Part shown: piece by piece, positions 10,301 through 17,500 of the stretch
Position numbering within the stretch: the stretch's first letter is position 1
How the letters are laid out: each line of letters begins with the position of its first letter
Assembly: GCA_018398765.1 (NCBI GenBank)
Contig: JAHBMJ010004235.1
Location: 5,001-22,500, forward strand
Direction: 5' to 3'
Length of the DNA: 17,500 nt
Origin: Chromera velia
Taxonomy: Eukaryota; Sar; Chromeraceae
Made by a program: the position numbers and the translations under genes
Notes under the pieces: model-generated
The model's input: only the letters and a program-made list of their open reading frames with translations
What the model was told of the DNA's origin: nothing
The model's database searches: none

Positions 10301-12466
10301 TATGCTCGGCTTGGAACCTTTTTTGTTGAAGGATAAATCGGGTTTTCTGCAGGCATGGTAACTTGATTGTCCACCCCGATACCCAAACTGCATGAGTCCC
10401 CTGGTTGGCTCTCTGCATTTTCTTCTTTTAGTAATCACAAAGGAAGAGTCTTTTGTATGTTTATCTCTGTGGGTGTGTGCGCAAGTTTGCGCAGAGAGAG
10501 ACGGAAAGAACACCCATCGCTCGCTTATTCAGTTTGTCATTGTCACTTCGATACGAGGGTGACTGTACACACGGTTTGCTGGGTTTCTGAACGCATTCCG
10601 TACGGTTGCAGGTTACGGGGCTTCCTGGCCAGAGGCTTTCTGTGTCTGTGTCTGTGGGCCCTAACACTGGAGTAACCCAGAAGGTCCCACGGAACGAAAA
10701 GACCGACTCGTTTGTGTTCTCGGAGAAACAGGGGAGAGTGCCCCAAATGGCCATGCAGGTCCCCATGGAGGAGAGCCAGCAGTGGGATGTTATTGTCTCG
10801 GTCTACGCTGAGGGAAAGGGTGCACTTAGGAGGGAACAGCGAATAGGATACAAAAAGATTCAGTCAGTCAGTCAGGCATCCAGACAGTCCCTCCGTCCCT
10901 CACAGTGTCAGACAGTGAGGCAAAAGGCCAGCCGATCAGCAGGCTTTCCAGCCAGCTACCCACGAACTTCTCTCGAAGGCACTGCAGAAGAGACCTTCTG
11001 TGAGTACGCCGGCTGATGACCTTCACGATACTGCGACCATTTACCTTCACGTGTCTCAATGCTCTGGAATTACCTTTCGGACTCATCGACTCATTGCGCA
11101 CTTTTTCCCGACTTTGTCCTTCAATGTGCTTTATTACTTTTCCTTCCCGCGCGCCCTCTTCTCTTCATGACGACCTTCTCTCACAACAGATGAGTTGCTT
11201 CCTTTTTCTACACACATAATTTCTATTAGCAAAACGCACCTTACTTGTTTACCCGTGTGCGTGCAGAATGAACAAAATCCCCCTCTACGCGAACGACTAC
11301 GCACGCCCCCCCGTGTGGGTTCCTCTGAAGACTATGCCCCACATCAACGCCAAGGTTGGTTTTGTTATTTGCAGGTGGGAGAGAAGGAAAGGGCAACACG
11401 ACTGAAAGGAAGGAGAGGCTCCGACCAAGGCAGTAGAGGCTGTCTGTGTGCTGGAATACCTTGGTTGTGCTCGTAGAGCATTTGCGCAACACGACGTGAT
11501 TTCGTTGGATGGATGGAAAGTTTTTGGAAGGACGTCGTCTTGCGAGCTGTCTGCGACACTGAACAACTGTACGTTGACCCTGGATTCTATTCCTCTATGT
11601 CTTTTCTTTTCTCTGGGTGTCTGCTCCGTTCTTAAGCCATCTACTTGTTGACTGCTTGATTCCTTGTCAAAGCTTTGTGCATGCATCGGTGGCTGCAGTT
11701 TGGAGGTTCTGTGTTGGTGACACTCGAGAAGGCGAGAGTAGAAGACCTGAAGAGACACAAGTGAGGGAGGAAACAGGGGTTGCAGTATGATGATAACATG
11801 TCAATTCGGCCTGAAAATCCTTGTCTATTTGCAGTACTGATGAGCAGACTGTTTGTCTGTCTATCGGCTTGCCTGTCGCTTCTGTACGTTCGAAACTCTC
11901 TCTTCGTCCCGTCTGTCATCTTCCCGTCCGTCTGCCATTCTGTGTGTAAAGTTTCCTTTCTGCCTTTCTGTGTCTAGACCTTGACGATTGTGTGTTTTCT
12001 TCTTTTGTGCAGGCGTCTGAACATTGTCTCACAGGAGTTTGAAGTCCGCTGCTATGTGTACTCGGCAAGGGAACTGACCATCGACTCGGGGGCGCTGCCG
12101 TCTCCTTCAGTGAGCGTGAGTCACACGATCAGATAGATTCTCTATCATCTCCTTCAGTGAGCGTGAGTCACACAATCAGATAGATTCTCTATCATCTCCT
12201 TCAGTGAGCGTGAGTCGCACAATCAGATAGATTCTCTATCATCTCCTTCAGTGAGCGTGAGTCACACAATCAGATAGATTCTCTATCATCTCCTTCAGTG
12301 AGCGTGAGTCACACAATCAGATAGATTCTCTATCATCTCCTTCAGTGAGCGTGAGTCACACAATCAGATAGATTCTCTATCATGAGGATGATATAAGTTG
12401 CTTTGGGCTGATTGTTCCTTGCATGGGTGGGCTTTTTCGCTCAGAGCGAAGGAGCTTAAAAAGACC

Positions 12467-12505
<39 letters not shown>

Positions 12506-15500
12506 CCTCCCTCCTTCTCTCCCTGTCTCCCTCCTTCCTCTCTGTGCGTGTTTGCGTGTGTGTGTGCATGTGCATGTTGTTTCCTGCGGCTCTAAGCCAT
12601 CTTGAAGATCGTATGGGCAGTGCACTCTCATCACATGGCACAGGTCCTTGGATTGAAGGAGAGATAGATGGATTTAGTGAAGGATCTCTGGGGACAAACT
12701 CACATTCATTCAACACTCATTTTTTGGCATTGAGCTCCATCTACAATACCTTCTTTCTTTCTACAGAGACCTTCTCTGGCTTCTGTCCTTGCTTCCCCTT
12801 CACTCTATCTGCAGGCTTCGTGCGGGCGTGAGAGTGCAGAGACACGAGTCCAAAAGGACACCCAGTTCCCGGTCTTCATGGAGTGTCTCAGACTGAAATC
12901 CAGATTGATGGTAGGTCTTCATGGAGTGTCTCAGACTGAAATCCAGATTGATGGTAGGTAGGTCTTCATGGAGTGTCTCAGACTGAAATCCAGATTGATG
13001 GTAGGTCTTCATGGAGTGTCTCAGACTGAAATCCAGATGGATGGTAGGTCTTCATGGAGTGTCTCAGACTGAAATCCAGATTGATGGTAGGTAGGGCAGT
13101 CCGTGCAGAAAGCGTTTAATTATTTTTTCTGAACGAAGGGAACTTCTCCTCGCTTTGTTGCTGTGCGTGTACCACTGTCGTCACACAGATGCCCAAAAGC
13201 TGCAAAACAAAACCAATGCAACACGAACAAAACAAATGTGCAGATCGACCCCAAAACGAACATCCCTGCCATGGAGCCAGTCAACGTTCTGGTCTACCAC
13301 ACGGATCCAAGAAAGGACGAGAACGAAAAGGCCGTCATTGGGAGAGCTTCCTGCACTTTTGACAGACTCCAAGGCAAATTGAAGGCAAGTCGGATAGAGG
13401 AAGGACAAAACAGCACAATGATAGAAAACGTCCCTCCCCCTCGGCAGCGTGGACAGAGAAATGCGAAAAAAGAACAGAAATCCCAAAGCCCCACTAGATG
13501 CACTCAATTAGACCCACAAATGAATTAAGCACAGATTCTATTAGCCAAGCCTTCGCTTGTCTTTTGACTAGAAAAGACTAGTTACCTCGGACTTTGCCCA
13601 GTCAGAGAACTCAAAAGCAAGAATTCAGTTACTTTGATCTGAGTGCTCTTAAGACTTTCAGTGGGAGACGCCCTTTTTGCCCTCCCTTCTTCAATATCTG
13701 CAGGGCAATACAGCGGCTGCAAACGAATTGGTCCCTCAGTGGATCATGCTCAGAGGGGGGAAGAGTGCGGGGAGGAGAGTGGGGGACATCCTCGTCTGTT
13801 TGGACGTTGTGCAGTCAGTCAATCAATCAGACAAACAGACAGACAGACAAACAGACAGACCGATCAACGGACAGACAGGCACTTGTCATTCTCAGAAAAT
13901 TTCTCATCATTCTTTCTTGAGGAGAATGAGGTTGCGGAAGGTTTTGCTCTTTCGCCCTCTCTGTCGTGAGCACGGTAATCCAGGTTGTGTGTCTAATTTC
14001 ACATTTTCATCGGCGGAGTAATCTCTCAGAACGTGCAGTACATGCATACGCATACCGTTTTGTGGGTGTCTTTCTGAAACCCACCATATAAATACGTCCA
14101 TCTGCCTTTTCTTTTTGATGTGCAGGCAAAAAGATGCTGACAGGTACCCTCCTCAGTCCCTCTGGCCAGACCGGAAGATCTGCACTCTCCACTTCTCTCT
14201 GTATGGACTCAGGGATTTGCACCACCTCACAAAGGGTGGGAGGGGAAACAGAAGGCCGAATTTTCGGATTTTTGTGAAATGCAACCAACCAAAAGATTTA
14301 CTCAGACGCTTTCTTTGACTTTAGATGATCTCAATCTGGTTGTGCGATTGTGCAGTTTCCTCTGCTTCTTTTATTCTTTTGATGTACTCTTCATTCCTCT
14401 GCGTTGCTTCGGCTTCTTGCACTGCCTTCATGCGCTAGAGTAGTTCCTTTTTTCTTTTACTGTTGTCCTCCTATGGCACAGACAGAGTTGACCATGATCG
14501 CATGATGACTTCTGTTTGCAGACTTCTACGAGAGACGCCTGAGACAGACCCAGAAGGTGAGCACACAGGACACAGATCTTTTCGGGATGCTCTTCGGGAT
14601 CCAGCAGAAGTCAGACGCCCGGGAGGTCTCCACGCCTGTCGTCCAGCTGAGCGTGTCCTCGTTCGCCGATGTGTCCAGGAAAGCAGGGCTGAACATCCTC
14701 GAAATTCCATTCACAGGAGAGAACAAGGCATTGCCGGTGAGTGAGAAAGTTGTATCTGACACCCGTAGAAAAGAGAGAGCGCAGCAAACGAATGGACACG
14801 CAAACTGTGGGAGTGGCAAATGCGGGCTAGCTACTGTGAGGGTGGATTGTACTGTGGGTAATAGCAGAAGATTTATTTTGAGGTCTTTTTTTGAGTCCTG
14901 TTCGTTGTTCCGATTGTTCACTCTTTCTGGTCCTCAAGGCGTTTGAAGTTTGCGGGCATCGGCTGACGTCATTCAGATTTCAGGCGGTCTTGGGGTCTAA
15001 ATTTATTCTTCTCTGACTTCATCTCTTGCGGTCCCTTCTTGAACCTCCCGTCCCCCTATTCTGTTCTTTCTTGCACGTTCCCCTCTCGCTTATGTGTCAA
15101 TCCACCCGATTGTCCTTTCTCAGGCAGACACTGTCTGTACCTGTTGGTTGTCTCTTTCTTTCTTTCTTTCTTTCTTTGCAGGCGGCATCCAAGGAGTGGC
15201 GCACAGAGGCCGGCAGCTCTTTTGACTTTTTTTCGGTTCACAAAATGGAGGTGGAACTTCCCGAGGACCCCGTGTTCGACCCTCGCCTGTCGATTCGCGT
15301 GTTCGACGGCAAAGCGAAGGCCAAAAACCTGGTGGGGGAAAGGACGGAGAGGCTCTTTCCTCTGATGCCCTGGTTGACTCCTGATGAAGTTGAGGCGGCC
15401 TCGTCTGTGTTGGAGGCCAGAGAGGATTTCCATTCGTCAATTGACTTGAAGAAACTTGGCGGGGTGCAAAGGGGGGCAAAGGGAACGCTGAAAGCGGGGG

Positions 15501-17445
15501 GGAAGATCAATTTAGCAGCAACAGTGATGAAGGAGGCGGATCAAGGATTGAAGCAGGAACTGGAGGAGGAAAGAAGAAAGAGAGTAGAGAAAATGCTCGG
15601 AGGGGCATCCGAAGTTGAGGTTAGTTCTTCTCAAGATTTTTGCCTCTTTGGTTTCTCCTTGCTCTCCTTTGTCATGCACTTCGTGTTCATGACAGCTATC
15701 CTTCTTCTCCCCATCTGTACTGCTGCACTGTCCTCTCTAGCCATCCTCCAGCCCTCGCTTCACCACAAACACAATGAAGACCTCTCTCGGTTCTTCAACT
15801 GTTTGGGTCCTTTTATTGTCAGCTCTGCTCGCTGCAGTGGTCGCTTTACCCAATAAGGAAAACACTACCCGTTTTTTAAAAAAGAACTTTTTTCTTCATG
15901 CACAGATGGATGGCGATTCTTCTTTGTGCTGCTCGTACCATCTTTCCCCGATCACTTGCGTGATTTTTTACCCACGAGTTTCCTTCTCTGTATTAGGACT
16001 CATTGATATTCCTTCGCTTCATTTACTTTATTATTCTTTTCTTTTCTTTCCTTTTCTTTCCTTTCTTCTCCCTGTTTGTTTGCAGAAAATCTTTGCGGGT
16101 TCAAGTCTCCTCCCCTCAGGACTCCCAGAGGTCCTGCAGACAGCTTACAAAGCCACCATCCTCAAGTCAATGGGAAGCAGCTCATGTGAGTGAGTGAGTG
16201 AGTGAGTGAGTGAGTGAGTGAGTGAGTGATGAGTGAATGAGTGAATGAGCGAATGAGTGAATGAGTGAATGAGTGAGAGAGAGAGTGAGTGAGTGAGTGA
16301 GTGAGTGAGTGAGTGAGTGAAAGAACGACAGAAACAGAGATGACCGAAAACCATTTAGGAAGACAAAACTTGCGGTGTCTTTGTGCTAGCCTGCGTACAC
16401 GAATTTTTGTGCTCCCAGGCGTGCTTCTGAGTGCATGCCTGAAACGTGTATCATTCTTCGTGTTCTATGACTTTGCGTTCTCGAATAGAGTTCTCTTTTT
16501 CGCATTCACATTCTCGCATGCGGCTCTAACGAGTGCATGAATGAGTGCAGTGGAGGTCCCAGTCGACAACATGTTCGCGTTGAACGTCAAGATACCCCAT
16601 CGATTTGTGGTCACTGCTGACGGAGCAGAGATCAGCAGGAACAAACAGACGGACAAAGCAGCTCGGCCCTCTGTCTACGGAACCTTGGAAGAGTACCTCT
16701 CAGGTCGGTGCATGCATTTATTTTCATACAGAATTCTTTTTCATGTTTGCACGGAAACTTGGAGCAGTACCTCTCAGGTCAGTTCATTTATCTAAAAATA
16801 AGCACGACCTTTTGGTCCCTTGCACAGTTTTTTGCGCGACTCTCTCGAACACTTTCAGAAGGTTGATTGCGGTGTGACACCTAGGCGTGTGCCGTGATTC
16901 TTCTATGATGTTCTTCGGAGTGTGCCAATGAAAGTCTGGAATCATGCACAGACTGTTTCAAGTTCGGCAGTGAACGGGCGTATTGTAGTACAAAGTCTTC
17001 TCGGTCTTCCCCTGCATGCACGGTTTTCTTCTTTCTGCAGACTGTCGTTGGGAGCCCCGTCTTCTTTATAAGGGGAACTCGGAAGACTCGAGACTGCACA
17101 CGGGGGCAGTCAAGTGCTTCTTCGCACTCGAGTGGAAGGGTCAGGGGGAAAGGGAGGCAGGCAATCGGGTCCTCTCTGTCTCCCTCAATCTCCTGCGAGT
17201 CTCTCATCAACTCATTCTCCTTCCTCTTGTTTTTTTTCTCTCTCTCTCTCATGCTCCTCTGCGAAGGGACGTGTGTGTCTTTCTGTGTACGTCCTCAGGG
17301 TCGCTGCCCCCCATCTTCGCTTCCTGTGTGCAGGCCAAATGTCCCACTCGATTGACGGCTCTGTGTCGAAGTACGCCCTCGACACAAAGAAGTTCCCCAA
17401 AAAGTTTCGAGACAAGAAGGAACTACCGGGGCTTGTCAGAGTCAG
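4455..17445 (+). CDS. Ferlin family multi-C2-domain protein, first 29 exons, 3' end beyond window
   Basis: Ferlins are large tail-anchored proteins whose C2 domains bind membranes, often with calcium, to drive vesicle fusion; alveolate relatives act in regulated secretion. Exons: 4455-4532, 5099-5148, 5375-5441, 5876-5911, 6079-6132, 6196-6247, 6737-6779, 7138-7177, 7515-7588, 8074-8231, 8471-8523, 9051-9185, 9388-9486, 9778-9837, 10126-10242, 10612-10862, 11267-11354, 11699-11760, 12013-12115, 12815-12910, 13244-13384, 13704-13813, 14126-14235, 14522-14736, 15182-15619, 16086-16185, 16551-16703, 17041-17139, 17334-17445. They join without a stop into about 1064 codons. Ferlin hallmarks include RPPVWVPLKTMP, RCYVYSARELTIDSG, YGLRDL and VELPEDPVFDPRLSIRVFD. 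The ATG starts the first C2 domain directly and follows an in-frame TGA. Exons are only about a quarter of the span. Later C2 domains and the membrane anchor must lie downstream. Confidence 0.92.
4670..4719 (+). repeat. GTCA then GTCG microsatellite in ferlin intron 1
   Basis: About seven GTCA units pass into four GTCG units. The surrounding 4540-4740 is also loosely composed of caatcagt and gtcagt words. This 566-bp intron shows no other structure. Confidence 0.9.
5325..5364 (+). repeat. CT dinucleotide run before ferlin exon 3
   Basis: Twenty CT units end 10 bp before the exon 3 acceptor tgtgcag and supply its polypyrimidine tract. Confidence 0.95.
5432..5589 (+). repeat. 42/45-bp tandem repeat, about 3.5 copies, containing the exon 3 splice donor
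   Basis: Units start at 5432, 5474, 5516 and 5561 (last one partial). The first starts in exon 3 (encoding SSA) and crosses the gtcagt donor. Later units repeat gtcttctgct followed by gtgagt, gtggtgagt or gtcagc. All units are multiples of 3 and contain no stop in the coding frame. Confidence 0.9.
5590..5676 (+). repeat. Degenerate GTCAGTC(C/G) repeat
   Basis: Imperfect gtcagt, gtcggt and gtccgt words follow the 42-bp repeat in ferlin intron 3. Together the two arrays take up over half of that 434-bp intron. Confidence 0.85.
6255..6322 (+). repeat. CAGA / CAGG microsatellite in ferlin intron 6
   Basis: The array starts eight bases after the exon 6 donor (gtcagtcaaacagtcag) and runs through CAGA into about six CAGG units. 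Confidence 0.9.
6556..6612 (+). repeat. CTTT microsatellite in ferlin intron 6
   Basis: About eight TTTC units followed by degenerate CTTC words. It gives the intron a long pyrimidine-rich segment about 125 bp before the acceptor. Confidence 0.95.
7247..7330 (+). repeat. GTGC/GTGA then GT microsatellite in ferlin intron 8
   Basis: Imperfect tetramers (gcgt, gagt) pass into about fourteen GT units, ending in gtgtagac. Confidence 0.95.
7598..7624 (+). other. G-quadruplex-like G-tract cluster in ferlin intron 9
   Basis: Five G-tracts of 3 to 5 bases are separated by spacers of 1-2 bases, starting ten bases after the gtgagt donor of exon 9. Pre-mRNA would carry the G-rich strand. Function is inferred only. 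Confidence 0.6.
8430..8470 (+). repeat. CTGT microsatellite at the ferlin exon 11 acceptor
   Basis: Imperfect CTGT units run directly into gattgcag, the acceptor of exon 11, and form its polypyrimidine tract. Confidence 0.9.
8993..9045 (+). repeat. GAAT microsatellite at the ferlin exon 12 acceptor
   Basis: About seven GAAT units decay into GAGT words and run into gctgagtgcag, the exon 12 acceptor. This acceptor has almost no pyrimidine tract, which is odd for a U2-type intron. Confidence 0.9.
9778..11354 (+). other. Ferlin exons 14-17: FerI-like bridge, third C2-like region and WVPL motif
   Basis: Residues about 314-485. Exon 14 (NFYLGRMLMQ) resembles the GR-L-L segment that ferlins carry before C2C. 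Exons 15-16 encode CCILADVYEVTGLPG, LSVSVSVGPNTG and WDVIVSVYAEG, which look like successive strands of a divergent C2 fold. Exon 17 encodes PLYANDYARPPVWVPLKTMP, a ferlin signature between C2C and C2D. The third C2 is the least certain domain in the gene. Confidence 0.7.
12101..12382 (+). repeat. 47-bp tandem repeat, 6 copies, containing the exon 19 splice donor
   Basis: Copies start at 12101, 12148, 12195, 12242, 12289 and 12336, nearly identical (mainly one a/g change). The first copy covers the last 15 coding bases of exon 19 (TCTCCTTCAGTGAGC) and the donor gtgagt; all later copies are intronic but keep CCTTCAGTGAGC followed by gtgagt. An in-frame TAG lies in each unit. Confidence 0.95.
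12469..12501 (+). repeat. CT dinucleotide run in ferlin intron 19
   Basis: About sixteen CT units, followed by a C/T-rich stretch to 12541. It lies 300 bp before the exon 20 acceptor. Confidence 0.95.
12871..13094 (+). repeat. 43-bp tandem repeat, 5 copies, containing the exon 20 splice donor
   Basis: Copies start at 12871, 12914, 12961, 13004 and 13047 (the second unit is 47 bp through an extra gtag). The first copy is the last 40 coding bases of exon 20 (encoding VFMECLRLKSRLM) plus the gtaggt donor. Later copies lie in the intron and repeat coding bases and donor together. Confidence 0.95.
13385..13703 (+). other. GC-AG intron in the ferlin gene
   Basis: Exon 21 ends TTGAAG and the intron starts gcaagt, a perfect consensus apart from C at position +2. 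The intron ends in tctgcag. Phase 0 on both sides joins GKLK to GNTAAANELVPQW. The nearest GT (13389) would shift the frame relative to exon 22. GC donors with strong flanks are a known minor class. Confidence 0.75.
13814..13878 (+). repeat. GTCA/ATCA then CAGA microsatellite starting at the exon 22 donor
   Basis: The donor gtcagt is the first unit; the array then changes to ATCA and to CAGA words. No other structure is visible in this 312-bp intron. Confidence 0.9.
14126..15619 (+). other. Ferlin exons 23-25: next C2 domain (C2E-type) and charged linker
   Basis: Residues about 656-910. Exon 23 gives ICTLHFSLYGLRDLHHL. Exon 24 gives TPVVQLSVSSFADVSRKAG. Exon 25, the largest at 438 bp, gives FDFFSVHKMEVELPEDPVF and DPRLSIRVFDGKAKAKNLVG, followed by a charged, helix-prone stretch (KEADQGLKQELEEERRKRVE). 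The exon 23 end was placed at AAGG before gtggga, because that phase joins exon 24; reading on leads to a stop about 25 codons later. Confidence 0.82.
15151..15178 (+). repeat. CTTT microsatellite at the ferlin exon 25 acceptor
   Basis: Six TTTC units run straight into tttgcag, supplying the polypyrimidine tract for exon 25. Confidence 0.95.
15774..15903 (+). other. Intronic reading frame with a signal-peptide-like start
   Basis: Inside ferlin intron 25 an ATG in a favourable context (cacaATGAAG) opens a frame starting MKTSLGSSTVWVLLLSALLA, then AVVALPNKENTTRFLKK. The lysine, 15-residue hydrophobic core and VVA-like cleavage site look like a secretory leader. No family or second exon was recognised, so it may be chance in T-rich DNA or the first exon of a small nested gene. 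Confidence 0.25.
16186..16320 (+). repeat. GTGA microsatellite starting at the exon 26 donor
   Basis: The donor gtgagt is the first unit of a long gtga array, interrupted by gaat-type units (16214-16270) and a short gaga run, then gtga again to about 16320. Every unit is itself a donor-like sequence. Confidence 0.95.
16676..16790 (+). repeat. Diverged duplicate of the exon 27 end and its donor
   Basis: The last bases of exon 27 (ACGGAACCTTGGAAGAGTAC then CTCTCAG, donor gtcggt) recur at 16751-16777 as an 87%-like copy followed by gtcagttcattta. The spacing between the two donors is 74 bp. The second copy is intronic. Confidence 0.85.
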
Positions 17446-17500
17446 GTGAGCAGACATGGGAAGAGAGACACGACAAATTCATTTATGCTCATGAAGTTCA

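Larger units (their letters stand above)
11699..13813 (+). other. Ferlin exons 18-22: central C2 domain (C2D-type)
   Basis: Residues about 486-655. Exon 18 gives FGGSVLVTLEKARVEDLKRH. Exon 19 gives EFEVRCYVYSARELTIDSG, the best conserved C2 strand pair in ferlins. Exon 20 gives ETRVQKDTQFPVFMECLRL. Exon 21 gives PVNVLVYHTDPRKDENEKAV and IGRASCTF. Exon 22 gives PQWIMLRGGKSAGRRVGDIL. The usual SDPYV motif reads LPSPSVS, so a calcium-ligand aspartate is missing. Exons 19 and 20 both end inside tandem repeats, and exon 21 ends at a GC donor. Confidence 0.85.
16086..17445 (+). other. Ferlin exons 26-29: inter-C2 segment leading to the next C2 domain
   Basis: Residues about 911-1064. Exon 26 encodes LPEVLQTAYKATILKSMG. 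Exon 27 encodes VPVDNMFALNVKIPHRFVV and SVYGTLEEYLS. Exon 28 encodes RWEPRLLYKGNSEDSRLHTG and VKCFFALEWKG. Exon 29 encodes FRDKKELPGLVRVR, resembling the arginine-rich segment before the next ferlin C2 (VRVYV-like). The window ends in the intron after exon 29, which opens with gtgagc. Confidence 0.75.

Noticed and set aside
11373-11473. Acceptor-like ttatttgcag followed by an open stretch
   Set aside because: Its frame has no ferlin motif and ends in a stop; exon 17 to exon 18 joins cleanly in phase 0 without it.
12101-12382. CRISPR-like array of regularly spaced identical segments
   Set aside because: The 47-bp units are contiguous and nearly identical throughout, with no unique spacers, and they lie at an exon-intron junction of a eukaryotic gene.
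14557-14568. GT...AG pair of 12 bases (gtgagcacacag) inside ferlin exon 24
   Set aside because: Far too short for a spliceosomal intron; the sequence reads in frame as VSTQ.
1-17500. tRNA, rRNA, transposase or reverse transcriptase sequences
   Set aside because: None recognised on either strand by eye; a covariance-model or profile search could not be run.

Overview
The window is nuclear DNA of an intron-rich eukaryote and holds parts of two protein-coding genes transcribed away from each other. The clues are short exons in short GT-AG introns, many microsatellites, a secretory protein with a cleavable leader, and a multi-C2 ferlin. Roughly even base composition, ferlin content and abundant simple repeats fit an alveolate alga such as a chromerid (Chromera-like). 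That placement is inference; no lineage-specific marker is visible.

Left part (3588 down to the window edge, minus strand): the first ten exons of a protein disulfide isomerase family gene. It has a signal peptide, then a thioredoxin fold with a C-x-x-S instead of C-x-x-C active site, then b and b'-type thioredoxin-like folds. The C-terminal part lies beyond base 1. Middle (3589-4454): an 866-bp head-to-head intergenic region with T- and A-runs, probably the shared promoter area. Right part (4455 to the end, plus strand): the first 29 exons (about 1064 codons, all phases compatible) of a ferlin with at least four C2-type domains; further domains and the expected C-terminal membrane anchor lie past the window. 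Both products belong to the secretory pathway: the PDI-like protein in the ER lumen, the ferlin on the cytosolic face of vesicles or plasma membrane.

The most unusual content is in the introns. Four ferlin exons have their last bases plus the 5' splice site copied in tandem into the following intron (42/45-bp, 47-bp x6, 43-bp x5 and a diverged 74-bp-spaced pair). Other donors open directly into GTCA or GTGA microsatellites, and several acceptors are preceded by CTTT/CTGT/GAAT microsatellites. The reconstructed splice sites share a strong TGCAG acceptor preference (32 of 37) and frequent C at donor position +3 (8 of 9 in the PDI gene). One GC-AG intron is present. An intronic reading frame with a signal-peptide-like start lies at 15774. 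No tRNA, rRNA, CRISPR array or recognisable transposon was seen.
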